Part shown: positions 8,222 to 16,633 of the stretch, piece by piece
How the letters are laid out: each line of letters starts with the position of its first letter
How positions within the stretch are numbered: position 1 is the first letter of the stretch
Notes under the pieces: generated by a model
What the model saw: only the letters and a program-made list of their open reading frames with translations
What the model was told of the DNA's origin: nothing
The model's database searches: none
Position numbers and translations under genes: made by a program
Assembly (NCBI GenBank): GCA_013166775.1
Contig: JABLTJ010000009.1
Span: 35,931 to 99,930 of the forward strand
From: Promethearchaeati archaeon
GTDB taxonomy: Archaea; Asgardarchaeota; Heimdallarchaeia; Heimdallarchaeales; Heimdallarchaeaceae
Length of the DNA stretch: 64,000 nt
Direction of reading: 5' to 3'

Positions 8222-8899
8222 TCAATTATTTCTTATACGATTTCTATTTTTTCTATATCTAAAAATCAAAATTGCGAAGTAGATTAAAACAGCTGTAATA
8301 TTAAAATCTGTTTTTTCAAATGTACGATATAACTCTTTATCGACTATTAAAGTACTGTTTGTTCCTTCATGAGTTACAGAGATTTCATCATCAGTAACAT
8401 TAAGAAAAGACAAATAACTATAATAAGGAATTTCATTCTCATGAACAAGAATAACCCATATTGTATAATTTCCATTTGGTATAGTTTCTAATTGAGGTTC
8501 ATTTATATGAATAATAAAAATTCTCTCCATTTTAGTTACTCCAGGTTCAAGGTGATGTTCACTTTCAGCAGGTTGAGGTATATATGGATCACCTACAATC
8601 CAAAAATATTGATTGTTTTCAAGTGTACAATTTCCTCTTACTAAAATTAAATTAGTGTTAGGTGTAGTTACAATTACAGTTGTTTCTGTTGGATTAATAA
8701 TTTCAAGGGTATAAGTGAAATCAAAGTCTGTAAACTGAAAATTATTGGTATCACTTAAGATAGGAGGAAACGAAATATCAGTAATTCGAGTATAAAGAAT
8801 AATTTCAGAGGTAGAAGCTAAGGAAAATTGATGAAATAAAGAAAAGAAAAGTAAGAAAGCTAGAAGAAGGGAAGATATCTCTTTGAATGGATATTTCAT
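8222..8899 (-). CDS. Secreted protein with C-terminal membrane anchor, unknown function
   Basis: I do not recognise a family. The 225 residues begin with a signal peptide (LLLAFLLFFSLFHQFSLAS), continue as a single beta-rich extracellular domain with several Asn-X-Ser/Thr sites, and end in a hydrophobic helix (ITAVLIYFAILIF) and a basic tail (RYRKNRNRIRNN). The middle resembles an immunoglobulin-like or protease-inhibitor-like sandwich: LEIINPTETTVIV, then LEPGVTKMERIFII and NGNYTIWVIL. That reading is by eye only. It is convergent with the metallopeptidase gene, with repeat copy 4 in between. Confidence 0.75.
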   Translation of the reverse strand: MKYPFKEISSLLLAFLLFFSLFHQFSLASTSEIILYTRITDISFPPILSDTNNFQFTDFDFTYTLEIINPTETTVIVTTPNTNLILVRGNCTLENNQYFWIVGDPYIPQPAESEHHLEPGVTKMERIFIIHINEPQLETIPNGNYTIWVILVHENEIPYYSYLSFLNVTDDEISVTHEGTNSTLIVDKELYRTFEKTDFNITAVLIYFAILIFRYRKNRNRIRNN

Positions 8900-8989
8900 C
8901 TAGTATAATAAGTATAAAACATTAATAAAAATGATGATAAAAAAAACTGTGATTTAAAAGTGCATAAATATTGATTTAAAAAAGAAGGA

Positions 8990-9186
8990 TTATTGAATGA
9001 ATATAAATGGAATTTCTGTCTGAACAGGAAGGGGATACCCTTCATGAAACTTTATTGATCTCTCAACTCATGTAGCTAATTCTTTTTTAGGTTTATCATC
9101 CATTGATACTAAAACAAAAAGTTGACCATTGGGAAATTCTTCTTATGGGACGAGTATGAATGCTTTTATTGGATTTTCTTATCTGA
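8990..9186 (-). pseudogene. Remnant of a protein-coding gene with three stop codons
   Basis: One minus-strand frame reads like real protein, interrupted by TAA, TAA and TGA: ENPIKAFILVP, stop, EEFPNGQLFVLVSMDDKP and KKELAT, stop, VERSIKFHEG, and on into the repeat (YPLPVQTEIPF). I cannot name the family. The residue pattern is clearly non-random, while the other frames are not protein-like. This looks like the C-terminal end of a decayed gene. Confidence 0.4.
9008..9037 (+). repeat. Dispersed repeat, copy 5
   Basis: This copy keeps GAATTTCTGTCTGAACAGG and AAGGGGAT, then diverges. It overlaps the tail of a gene remnant on the other strand. Confidence 0.75.
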
Positions 9187-9301
9187 TACCATAGGAATTT
9201 GGAGTTCAATTCATAGTTTAATCTTTTCTAACAAAATGACTTTAAGCGTAATAATTATATAATTCTAATTTATTTATCATGCAAATTTCTTGGTAATAAA
9301 A

Positions 9302-10120
9302 ATGATGACAACAACACAAGTATACGATAAATCATCTACTGATATGGTAAAATACAGTGCATTAATATTTGTCCTAGCACAAGCAGTGAGCTTTGGTATG
9401 GCTTTTATAGAATCTGACTATATTGGTCTAGTTGGAGATATAATTTATGCATTAGGATTATTCCTTCTCGGTACGGCTATACATAAAATTGGCATGTCTT
9501 TTCCAATTGCTAGAAGAGATGCGGATACAACAAAACAATGGTTGTATGTGTTCGGAGGTTCATTGCTTGTAGTTTACATCCCATTTGTAGGGCTTTTGGG
9601 TGCTATTGTAGCACTTGTTTCAAGCATTGTATGTTTTCTGAAATTAAATAATTTATTTAAGAAGATTACACAATCAGCTCCCCAACATGGACAGTTGGAT
9701 TCTTGGGTTTTTCCATTATATGCTTTCTATGGACTGATTGCAGGGGTAGCAATTTTCATAGCAGCATTAGCGATAGTCATCTCCGGATTAATAACTCTAG
9801 TATCTCTGTTTATTTTAGCTTTAGTTGTTGGGATTGGCGGAATATTATTGGCTTTAGGAGTAGCTTATGTTTTATATCAGAATTCTCTGAAACTGGAAAA
9901 CATAAGACAATCTATCGACTTTTCACAACTTGCCTCTACACCTGCACCAGGTGTTTATGCTCCAGCTACTACTCCAACTGTTTATACACCAGCTCAATCT
10001 CCAGTTCAAACCATACCACCGGAATCTGGTGAAGAAGCTACAAAATTCTGCTCAAATTGTGGATCTAGTATTATTGAATCTGATAAATTCTGTCCGAATT
10101 GTGGTGCAACGGTGAACTGA
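9302..10120 (+). CDS. Multi-pass membrane protein with C-terminal zinc ribbon
   Basis: The protein has 272 residues from ATG 9302 (GGTAA lies 5 bases upstream; a TTG 12 bases earlier is less likely). It has about five or six membrane helices in the first 200 residues, in the style of DUF973/DUF996-type archaeal membrane proteins, then a proline/threonine-rich linker (PAPGVYAPATTPTVYTPA). It ends in a zinc ribbon with two CxxC pairs: FCSNCGSSIIESDKFCPNCG. The ribbon would face the cytoplasm. A similar ribbon with a Pro/Gln linker occurs at the start of the RDD protein at 23347. The function is unknown. Confidence 0.82.
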   Translation: MMTTTQVYDKSSTDMVKYSALIFVLAQAVSFGMAFIESDYIGLVGDIIYALGLFLLGTAIHKIGMSFPIARRDADTTKQWLYVFGGSLLVVYIPFVGLLGAIVALVSSIVCFLKLNNLFKKITQSAPQHGQLDSWVFPLYAFYGLIAGVAIFIAALAIVISGLITLVSLFILALVVGIGGILLALGVAYVLYQNSLKLENIRQSIDFSQLASTPAPGVYAPATTPTVYTPAQSPVQTIPPESGEEATKFCSNCGSSIIESDKFCPNCGATVN

Positions 10121-10133
10121 TCCACAGTAGTAT

Positions 10134-10565
10134 TTATTGCTCTAAAATTTGCCTTGCGAGATTGATTATCAGTCGACTTTCGTAATCGTATAGATCATAA
10201 AAATCTAAAGATCTACAAAACCACATCTTTAGATGATTCTTGGGGATAGGATCGAAGGTGAGTAAAAGAAACACTGCTTGGTAAGGGATTAGATGAGTGA
10301 GAGAAGGAAGATTATCTCTTAACTCCCATACATTATTAAATTTGTTCAAAGCTTTCCATTTCTCATCTTTGATGGAATAGAGATTAGCGAGATAAAGGTA
10401 AGGAAGAGCGGTTTCAGGATAATCGTTAATCAAATCCTTGAGAATAGTTACAGCAGGAGAGAGATGACCAGTCTGAATTGAATTAAGGGAAGTGTCAAGT
10501 AGAACTTGGTAAACCTCATCGATAGAGTCTGGTTGTTCCTCAACTATTATCCATGTCCTCAACAT
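10134..10565 (-). CDS. Small TPR-like helical protein
   Basis: The 143 residues resemble one or two tetratricopeptide-type helical pairs: SLNSIQTGHLSPAVTILKDL, then ALPYLYLANLYSIKDEKWKA and LNKFNNVW. Such modules bind other proteins; the partner is unknown. I preferred ATG 10565 over an upstream start at 10610, because a TATA-like TTAAATA lies about 30 bases before it and nothing resembles a ribosome-binding site, which fits a nearly leaderless mRNA. It converges closely with the zinc-ribbon membrane protein gene. Confidence 0.6.
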   Translation of the reverse strand: MLRTWIIVEEQPDSIDEVYQVLLDTSLNSIQTGHLSPAVTILKDLINDYPETALPYLYLANLYSIKDEKWKALNKFNNVWELRDNLPSLTHLIPYQAVFLLLTFDPIPKNHLKMWFCRSLDFYDLYDYESRLIINLARQILEQ

Positions 10566-10640
10566 GATTAGTTTCGGTACACTGAAAGCGAAAAAAGTAT
10601 TTAAGCACAAAGAAAAGTTTAGAATAATTCGGATAAGAAA

Positions 10641-10690
10641 AAGGATTTCTGCCTGAACAGGAAGGGGATTCTGACTCGATGCCTCTGGGG
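10641..10690 (+). repeat. Dispersed repeat, copy 6 (left arm of structured element)
   Basis: This full-length copy runs through CGATGCCTCTGGGG. It is the left arm of an inverted pair with 10868-10895. Confidence 0.85.
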
Positions 10691-10867
10691 TTTTTTCATC
10701 CTTACGGATGATGGTTGGGGGTTCTGGCAGACAGAAGTTGTCTGTAAATCAGACACATCTGATTCTGGGGATTCGGGCTCAGGAGGTCTTAACTAAGCCC
10801 AATGGGGGTTCAAACCATCTAAAAAGGGGTTCAACCATAGTTCCCGAGATTTACCCTTGGGAAGGGT

Positions 10868-10895
10868 TGAAGCATCGGATTCTCTTCCTGTTCAG
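10868..10895 (-). repeat. Dispersed repeat, inverted copy 7 (right arm)
   Basis: Read on the minus strand this matches the family core CTGAACAGGAAG and later CGATGCTTCA, with a deletion of about 6 bases between the two blocks. It is the only copy in the opposite orientation. Confidence 0.7.
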
Positions 10896-11093
10896 TTTGC
10901 AGTTTCCTCTTAGATAGCCTTTTACTAAATAACCCCAACTATATTATTTTCTCTTTGAAACTATATAAATGTTTTTCTGATTGTAACAGCACCCTCTACA
11001 ATCGACAAAAATCGCGTATTTCACTATTTTTAGCTTTAGAAGGATTTTAGCTATTCTGCGAGCTAATTTCACCTTTTTTCCAATTTAATTTGA

Positions 11094-11813
11094 TTAAAGA
11101 TGACTTTCTCTTGTTTTATTGAATGTTTCTTCTCTTACCATCCTATTGCTCTCATCTATTCTCCTTTGTATTGTAGATGAAACATTGTTGAACTGATTTT
11201 CATCAAATTCGAAATTGAATAGCTTTGATAATTCCAGTAAAATCTGTTTAGCTGCGTAATAACTTGCTACTCCCGGATCACATTCAGCCAATAGTGAGAA
11301 ACACCCATTGAATCCTTTTGAATCACATAATTCTAGTGTTTCTACTACAGTTCCGTATAATATTCCTTCATCCAGAATTTTGACACCATAGTTTGCTAGG
11401 AAAGTTAGCATTTCATCGTTTGTGGTAATCGCGAAACATCTGGCATCGTTTGCTGGATCTTTTAGTACGGGTAAACCTCCCACTGGAATGACATGTGATG
11501 CTCCTTGTTTAATATAATAATCTACTAGCGTTTTGAGAAAGTGTTGAGTGTTGCTGTAAGAGATAGGAATCTCGCATGACATTAGAGCAAGTTTTTCTGA
11601 TTGAAACAATCTTATTGGATGTTCGATTTTACCATCTTTGACTATTGCAACTGGAGGAATTGAGCTTGAATGAATTACTGCAACATGTTCCATCTCTAAT
11701 GCATCAATTAGGAATGCTGACAGTATTGTCCCTATTGCACCACTCCCACTAAAAGATTGAATTACGGGGATGTTTTTCAGGTTCACTTTTTTGATTTCTT
11801 TTATTCTGTCCAT
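11094..11813 (-). CDS. PAC2-family protein (proteasome assembly chaperone-like)
   Basis: The 239 residues match the PAC2/PbaB family of archaeal proteasome-assembly chaperone relatives. The start has IPVIQSFSGSGAIGTILSAF, followed by AVIHSSSIPPVAIVKDGKIE, a YIKQGASHVIPVGGLPV segment, and ILDEGILYGTVVETLE near residue 150. The acidic C-terminal helix is shorter than in PbaB. ATG 11813 has AAGGTGA 5 bases upstream. It begins directly after the stop of the binding-protein gene, so the two are probably one transcript, although no functional link is obvious. Family members bind proteasome alpha subunits; whether this one does is inferred. Confidence 0.85.
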   Translation of the reverse strand: MDRIKEIKKVNLKNIPVIQSFSGSGAIGTILSAFLIDALEMEHVAVIHSSSIPPVAIVKDGKIEHPIRLFQSEKLALMSCEIPISYSNTQHFLKTLVDYYIKQGASHVIPVGGLPVLKDPANDARCFAITTNDEMLTFLANYGVKILDEGILYGTVVETLELCDSKGFNGCFSLLAECDPGVASYYAAKQILLELSKLFNFEFDENQFNNVSSTIQRRIDESNRMVREETFNKTRESHL

Positions 11814-13676
11814 TTATTTCACCTTTGATTTAGTTCTTTTCCTATTAATAACAAGTATTCCTGTAACTAAACTGAATGCTGTAATTGTGCTTACTAAACT
11901 GAAAGATGCTTCTGTTTCATAATCCTCTGGATTCGTTGAAACATTATATCCGGCTAAATTAAGATAATTAATTGCTTCAGTGATGCTATATGGATAAGTT
12001 GTTACACTTGGATTGTAGAAATCAGAGAAATATCTTGATATTGGAGTTTCCGTCACATTGAATTTATTATTATGGAAAACACTATCCATATATGGTTTAT
12101 CTACCATCGAAGCAAGAGCTCTTCTAATTGCTAATCCTTTTGAAACACCTTCTTCTTCTGTTGGGATATAATTGTTTGCCCCCCCGAAAATTTCATTATT
12201 CAGGTTGAAAGCAAGAAACACAAGGGAGTTTTCCAACCTAAATTGTGTTTTAAAATCAACAGTCTGATAAGAGACTTCTAAATCTGGATTCTTTCCAAAA
12301 TCTGCTATATCAATTACTCCTCCTTCCTTCAAATCAAAATTCATTGCTGTAGGATCTGCATATGATTTAAGCTCAACAAATTCAAATTCCAGATTTGTAG
12401 GTAGCCCATCTAAATAACCAACACCATGCCAATTGTCGTATTTTTTAAGCGTCACAGAGAAATCTATCTCTGCTTCGCTGGAATTAAATCTATATTTTCC
12501 AGTACCAAATGGTGATATAGCGAAATTTGCATATCTTACAGAGCTGATTATTTGAGATATTGTACTTTCTGTATTCAGATAATACTCTGGGTAAGGATAA
12601 ATTGATAGTTCTTCCAATGCAAATGCATATGGTTCTTTTTCTTCTGTGCTAGGATCTGAATCTATGAATATTTTGATACTCGACGTTCCATTAGTTTCAT
12701 ATGATTCAATCCAGTCAAAAATTTCATAATTATTATTTGCATCAGGGTTTGTATACATATCCAAAGTAAAAATCACATCATCCACAGTTAACAATTCCCC
12801 AGTAAATAGTTCATCATTATCTGGTTGCCATTCTACTCCATCTCTAACATGTAGTATGAGCGTTGTGTCATTTTCAAATATCCAATCATCAATAAGACCA
12901 CGTTTAATAGGAGAATTTTTCTCATCTAATTCGATTAGTTTATCCATAACAAGAGAAAGAACTACTTTTTCTCCTCGTTTTATTGCTTTTATTGGACTAA
13001 AATTTTCCCACTCTGAGGTTCCAATTTTTAACATTGTATTTGATTCTTGTCCATCATGCAGTCCATCAAAAATCATATATGGAATACTATGGGAGAAATC
13101 CAGAACTGATGAAAAATTCTTTAAATTATCATAATATGCGAAAAATCTTGCAGGGGTATAAAGTGGAACCATTAATAGAATGTCTTTCATTAGATGTTCC
13201 TGCAAATCGTATAAATAATCTTGTCTTGCATTGAAATTCATTTCTTGCGTAATATTGGTTATATAACTTGCAGTTGTCCCATTATCCAGCACATTCTCAA
13301 AATTGAAAATATTCAAGAAAGAATCTTCTTTGAAAAAGAGATCGAGAATCGGAGAATTTTCCCCTTCTATTTCAAGTATAGCAAGATCAAAGTCCTTGTT
13401 TTCTACTACTTTATTCAAAAATACACTATATTCAGTTAGGTAATCTTTTACTTCAATCCCTATTTCTCTTATACTCTGAATTATCGAAGTTGCATAACCC
13501 AGGTAATATAATCTTTCAGTTCCTTTTGTATAAAAACGAAGAGAAGTTGTAAATACCCTTCCTGTATCGCTTGGTTCAGGTCTGAATAATATCACTACAA
13601 ATATTGATGTAATAAGTAGAAGTCCAATTAGGATATAGATTAATTTTCGATTAAATGCTTTGTCTGTCTTACTCAT
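11814..13676 (-). CDS. Membrane-anchored oligopeptide-binding protein (SBP_bac_5), circularly permuted
   Basis: An N-terminal membrane segment (residues 11-29) leads into a lobe that canonical family 5 binding proteins carry at the C-terminus: SIIQSIREIGIEVKDYL, DFDLAILEIEGE, then ARQDYLYDLQEHLMKDI and LLMVPLYTPARFFAY. Only then come the usual N-terminal blocks: MDKLIELDEKN, IFENDTTLILHVRDGVEW, LTVDDVIFTLDMY, PFGTGKYRFN, and the block GLAIRRALASMVDKPYM. The protein ends with YPYSITEAINYLNLAGY, where canonical proteins would go on into the second lobe, followed here by a membrane helix and RKRTKSKVK. The order is therefore circularly permuted. It should bind peptides outside the cell. No permease or ATPase gene is adjacent. 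Confidence 0.88.
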   Translation of the reverse strand: MSKTDKAFNRKLIYILIGLLLITSIFVVILFRPEPSDTGRVFTTSLRFYTKGTERLYYLGYATSIIQSIREIGIEVKDYLTEYSVFLNKVVENKDFDLAILEIEGENSPILDLFFKEDSFLNIFNFENVLDNGTTASYITNITQEMNFNARQDYLYDLQEHLMKDILLMVPLYTPARFFAYYDNLKNFSSVLDFSHSIPYMIFDGLHDGQESNTMLKIGTSEWENFSPIKAIKRGEKVVLSLVMDKLIELDEKNSPIKRGLIDDWIFENDTTLILHVRDGVEWQPDNDELFTGELLTVDDVIFTLDMYTNPDANNNYEIFDWIESYETNGTSSIKIFIDSDPSTEEKEPYAFALEELSIYPYPEYYLNTESTISQIISSVRYANFAISPFGTGKYRFNSSEAEIDFSVTLKKYDNWHGVGYLDGLPTNLEFEFVELKSYADPTAMNFDLKEGGVIDIADFGKNPDLEVSYQTVDFKTQFRLENSLVFLAFNLNNEIFGGANNYIPTEEEGVSKGLAIRRALASMVDKPYMDSVFHNNKFNVTETPISRYFSDFYNPSVTTYPYSITEAINYLNLAGYNVSTNPEDYETEASFSLVSTITAFSLVTGILVINRKRTKSKVK

Positions 13677-13717
13677 TCTTCCTTACCATCTTTTCAAATG
13701 TAAAGAGATTTATTAAC

Positions 13718-15889
13718 TTAATTTTCTTTCTCTTTCTGACTTTTCTCTAATTTCTTTCTCCCAACTCTCATAGCATTAAGAATTACTAACAATGAAGCGC
13801 CCATATCTCCAAAAAGTACAGCTAGCCATAATAACGAGTCCCCAAAGAATGTTTTTACTGCTATAAATGCTATACTCAGAAAGACCAAAATAAAGAATAT
13901 GAACTTGATAAACAATGATAGAAAAATATTGGTTTGTATTGTTCTTTTTGTTTGTTTACCTAATCTGAAAAGATAAGGGAGACTAAACAAATTATCCGAA
14001 GATAGAACAATATCAGCTGTTTCAATAGCAATAGCTGTTCCAGCCGCTCCCATTGCAATTCCAACATCTGATAAAGCCAATGCTGGTGCATCATTTATAC
14101 CATCACCAACCATTGCAACTAGCTCGTATTTTTCTTTAAGACGCTTCACAGAATCAACTTTTTCTTCTGGTAAAAGTTCAGCTTCATATGAGATACCTAA
14201 TTCTTCTGCTATTTTATTTGCGACAGCTTCATTATCTCCTGTTAACATGATTATGTCTTTTACACCAGTTTTCTTTAGAGAAGATATCGCATCTTTTGTT
14301 TCAGGTCTTAACTCATCTGACATATGTATATGCGCTATAACAGATTTATCCTCAACAACATAACTAACGATACTTTCTGTTTCTTCGCATTCAAGATCAT
14401 AAGCTTCAAATCCTAAAGCTTCGTTAACAAGTGCTTCACTCCCAATGTAGTAAACTTTACCTTTCCTTGAACCTTTGATTCCTTTTCCAGGAAGTATCTT
14501 TACATCCTTATATCCAAGTCCTCTAGTTCCATGTTCTTTTCCGTAATTTACTATAGCTTCCGCAATCTTATGCTCTGAATGTGATTCAAGACTGGATGCT
14601 ATTTCTATAATTGTGTTTTCAGAGTATCCTTCCAGAGCTTCTATTTTGTATACTTTAAGGTTACCTGTGGAAAGAGTGCCTGTTTTATCCATACCGACGG
14701 CATTAACAGAAGATAATACTTCCAGATATTTACCTCCCTTTACTAAAACACCCTTTTTTGAAGCTCTTGTAATTGCTGTTACTACAGTTATTGGTGTTGA
14801 AAGTACTAATGCACATGGACATGAAATAACTAGAATTACTAAGCTCTGATATAACCAAGATCTCAATATTTCCAAGTCAATAGGAATGTTCATGAAAATG
14901 CCTGGTATCAAGAATACAGAGAGAGCTATAATTACCATTGCGGGTGTATAAAATTTGGCAAATTTCTGAATAAATTGTTCTTGTTTAGATTTTTGTTGTT
15001 CTGCTTTTTCTATTAGTTGCCTTATCCTTGCAACAGTGCTTTCCTCAGGCATCTGAGTTACTCTAATTATTATGTAACCATCAATATTAATTGAGCCAGA
15101 GAAGACTTTATCTCCCACTTCCTTGTAGATTGGTGTAGACTCTCCAGTTATAGGACTCTGATCAACATAGGATTTTCCCCAATCTAGTTTCCCATCTATG
15201 GGTATTCTTCCTCCTGGTTTTATACTAACTCTATCACCTACAACTAAATCTCCTATTGGAACTTCTTCGTGTTTTCTACCTTTTATTAATTTAATAGCGG
15301 TTGGAGGAGTTAAATCCATTAATTCTCGAATAGATTGTCTTGCTTTATCCATAGAAAAAGCTTCTAGCAATTCTGCTAAAGTAAATAGAACAATAATCTC
15401 TGCAGCTTCTTCCCAATATTGAATACTCATTGCTCCAATAACAGCTATAACCATTAGAAGGTCTATATCTATAGTTCTTGCTTTAAGAGAAGCAAACGCT
15501 TTAAGATAAATAGGTATTCCACCAACTGTTATAACTGGGATGTAAAAAATCAACACTAAGTAAGTGTCATCAAAATAAAGATAATCCATAAGCAATGCAA
15601 TTATTAGAAAAAATGTGCCAATCAAGAAGAATAAAAGATTTTTATTATGTTTGATGTTAAAGAAAGATTTCCGCTCATATGCACTACTGAAACCATATCC
15701 TGTTTTCTTTATTGTATCTATGATTTCTTTTTCCGAAACTTCATCTTCATTATATTTAACGATAAGTTTCGTTGAAACAAGATTTAAAGTAACATCTTCA
15801 ATGCCTGTTATACTCTCAATACTCTTAGTGACTTTAGCTAGACAATTAGCACAGTCCATTCCAGTCACTACTCCCTTTAATTCAGACAT
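13718..15889 (-). CDS. P1B-type heavy-metal ATPase, probably Zn2+/Cd2+/Pb2+ exporter
   Basis: The order is an N-terminal heavy-metal-associated domain with GMDCANC (residues 10-16), four membrane helices, an actuator domain with TGES, the CPC metal site (SCPCALVLSTP), the phosphorylation motif DKTGTLSTGN, the nucleotide-binding site with HSEHKIA and GDGINDAPAL, and two last helices. The sequence after CPC (GVLVKGGKYLEVL) and the aspartate in the last helix (FGDMGASLLVILNAMR) resemble the Zn/Cd group (ZntA/CadA) more than the copper group. At about 723 residues it has normal length. ATG 15889 is preferred to TTG 15898. It stands alone, with no visible metal regulator nearby. Confidence 0.95.
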   Translation of the reverse strand: MSELKGVVTGMDCANCLAKVTKSIESITGIEDVTLNLVSTKLIVKYNEDEVSEKEIIDTIKKTGYGFSSAYERKSFFNIKHNKNLLFFLIGTFFLIIALLMDYLYFDDTYLVLIFYIPVITVGGIPIYLKAFASLKARTIDIDLLMVIAVIGAMSIQYWEEAAEIIVLFTLAELLEAFSMDKARQSIRELMDLTPPTAIKLIKGRKHEEVPIGDLVVGDRVSIKPGGRIPIDGKLDWGKSYVDQSPITGESTPIYKEVGDKVFSGSINIDGYIIIRVTQMPEESTVARIRQLIEKAEQQKSKQEQFIQKFAKFYTPAMVIIALSVFLIPGIFMNIPIDLEILRSWLYQSLVILVISCPCALVLSTPITVVTAITRASKKGVLVKGGKYLEVLSSVNAVGMDKTGTLSTGNLKVYKIEALEGYSENTIIEIASSLESHSEHKIAEAIVNYGKEHGTRGLGYKDVKILPGKGIKGSRKGKVYYIGSEALVNEALGFEAYDLECEETESIVSYVVEDKSVIAHIHMSDELRPETKDAISSLKKTGVKDIIMLTGDNEAVANKIAEELGISYEAELLPEEKVDSVKRLKEKYELVAMVGDGINDAPALALSDVGIAMGAAGTAIAIETADIVLSSDNLFSLPYLFRLGKQTKRTIQTNIFLSLFIKFIFFILVFLSIAFIAVKTFFGDSLLWLAVLFGDMGASLLVILNAMRVGRKKLEKSQKEKEN

Positions 15890-16015
15890 TTTTATCAATT
15901 CAATTTAATAGGAAGAACTATTAAGAATTCTTATTAGTCAAAATTCAATCTACTAAGAAATATCACTAGCCACTACTACTCGAGTTAATAAAAATGGAAA
16001 AAAATGGAAAAACTT

Positions 16016-16357
16016 CTAAAGCTTATCTAATTTCTGCAATTTCAGCGTCTCTGGCATTGTGGCTTTTATTTTCAGTTTCTTTTGTTGATAAGCTTTAAAA
16101 CCACTTATTTCACCACGATTAAGTTTTAGAAAAGTATCTGTACTCATCGAGTACATAATATCTGGGTCATCAAGTTTTTCTTTCACAATTGGTTGTGGTA
16201 TTCCTTTTATCAACTCTATTACATAATACTCGTCAATATCTGTAAAATGATACTGAAGTTTCTTAGTCCAGGTTTTAAAGAATTTTGCAACCTTTTCATG
16301 AGTGTATTTGTCCTTTTGTTTTTCTAGTGTTTCAAGTACTTCGTCCATGTTCACCAT
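16016..16357 (-). CDS. SCP-2-like sterol/lipid-transfer domain protein
   Basis: The 113 residues match the SCP2 fold, a small domain that binds lipids or acyl-CoA: YYVIELIKGIPQPIVKEKL, then YSMSTDTFLKLNRGEISGF and KAYQQKKLKIKATMPETLKL. The dipeptide order STDTFLKL and the final IKATMPETLKL are typical. ATG 16357 has AAGGTG about 6 bases upstream. It lies 15 bases after the FixX gene in the same direction, so it belongs to that operon and may present or carry a hydrophobic substrate for the FixC-like reductase. Confidence 0.85.
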   Translation of the reverse strand: MVNMDEVLETLEKQKDKYTHEKVAKFFKTWTKKLQYHFTDIDEYYVIELIKGIPQPIVKEKLDDPDIMYSMSTDTFLKLNRGEISGFKAYQQKKLKIKATMPETLKLQKLDKL

Positions 16358-16372
16358 ATATTACACCTTAAC

Positions 16373-16633
16373 TTATCCGTAGCTGAAACGAACTCCAGTT
16401 CCACCTTTTGGTTCACTGAAGAAAACTGCGTCATATTCACAGGCATTCCAGCAAGCTCCACATTCTACACACTGTTTGAGGTTTACTGGCCGATATATTT
16501 TTCCGTCTGGTTGCCAAACATCTCTTGTACAGAATTTTGCACAATCACCACAACCAACACAATTATCTTCTAACACTTTAATGAATTCTCCAGTATCTCC
16601 TGGATAGTAATCTACTTTCATTTCTACCTTCAT
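16373..16633 (-). CDS. fixX: FixX-type ferredoxin (two 4Fe-4S clusters)
   Basis: The 86 residues contain CVGCGDCAKFC and CVECGACWNAC, two complete CxxCxxCxxxC sets, so two 4Fe-4S clusters are expected, whereas classical FixX has one complete set and a degenerate one. The C-terminal SEPKGGTGVRFSYG is the typical FixX tail. It overlaps the fixC-like gene by 4 bases, indicating translational coupling and a shared complex. It would pass electrons to or from the flavin of FixC. Confidence 0.92.
   Translation of the reverse strand: MKVEMKVDYYPGDTGEFIKVLEDNCVGCGDCAKFCTRDVWQPDGKIYRPVNLKQCVECGACWNACEYDAVFFSEPKGGTGVRFSYG

Larger units (their letters stand above)
8900..9301. other. Gap of about 400 bases holding a repeat copy and a gene remnant
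   Basis: No intact gene is seen. The stretch contains repeat copy 5 (9008-9037), a broken coding remnant on the minus strand, and the AT-rich promoter region of the zinc-ribbon membrane protein that follows (GGTAA just before ATG 9302). Confidence 0.6.
10641..10895. other. Structured inverted-repeat element (MITE-like or non-coding RNA candidate)
   Basis: The arms pair over 12 bases (10653-10664 with 10884-10895) and again over 6 bases (10677-10682 with 10872-10877). The interior contains at least three perfect small hairpins: 10697-10710 (5-bp stem, loop TTAC), 10740-10754 (5-bp stem) and 10854-10866 (5-bp stem, loop GGG). It also contains an imperfect direct repeat of GGGTTCAAACCAT and GGGTTCAACCAT. 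The region is much richer in G and C than its neighbours. I found no conserved RNase P or SRP RNA motifs. Either a miniature inverted-repeat element or a structured RNA would explain it. A TATA-like sequence at 10962-10970 could drive a minus-strand transcript across it. Confidence 0.55.

Noticed and set aside
8042..8287. An 81-residue frame overlapping the metallopeptidase 3' end
   Set aside because: It runs out of frame with the protease, then through repeat copy 4, so it is a chance frame.
10641..10895. RNase P RNA, SRP RNA or a riboswitch
   Set aside because: None of the conserved blocks of these RNAs was found on either strand.
3822..10895. CRISPR array
   Set aside because: The copies are irregularly spaced by 0.2-2 kb, vary in length, and contain no spacers.
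10708..10917. A 69-residue frame (starting MMVGGSGRQK) in the structured element
   Set aside because: It covers hairpins and the inverted repeat arm, and has no protein-like pattern or ribosome-binding site.
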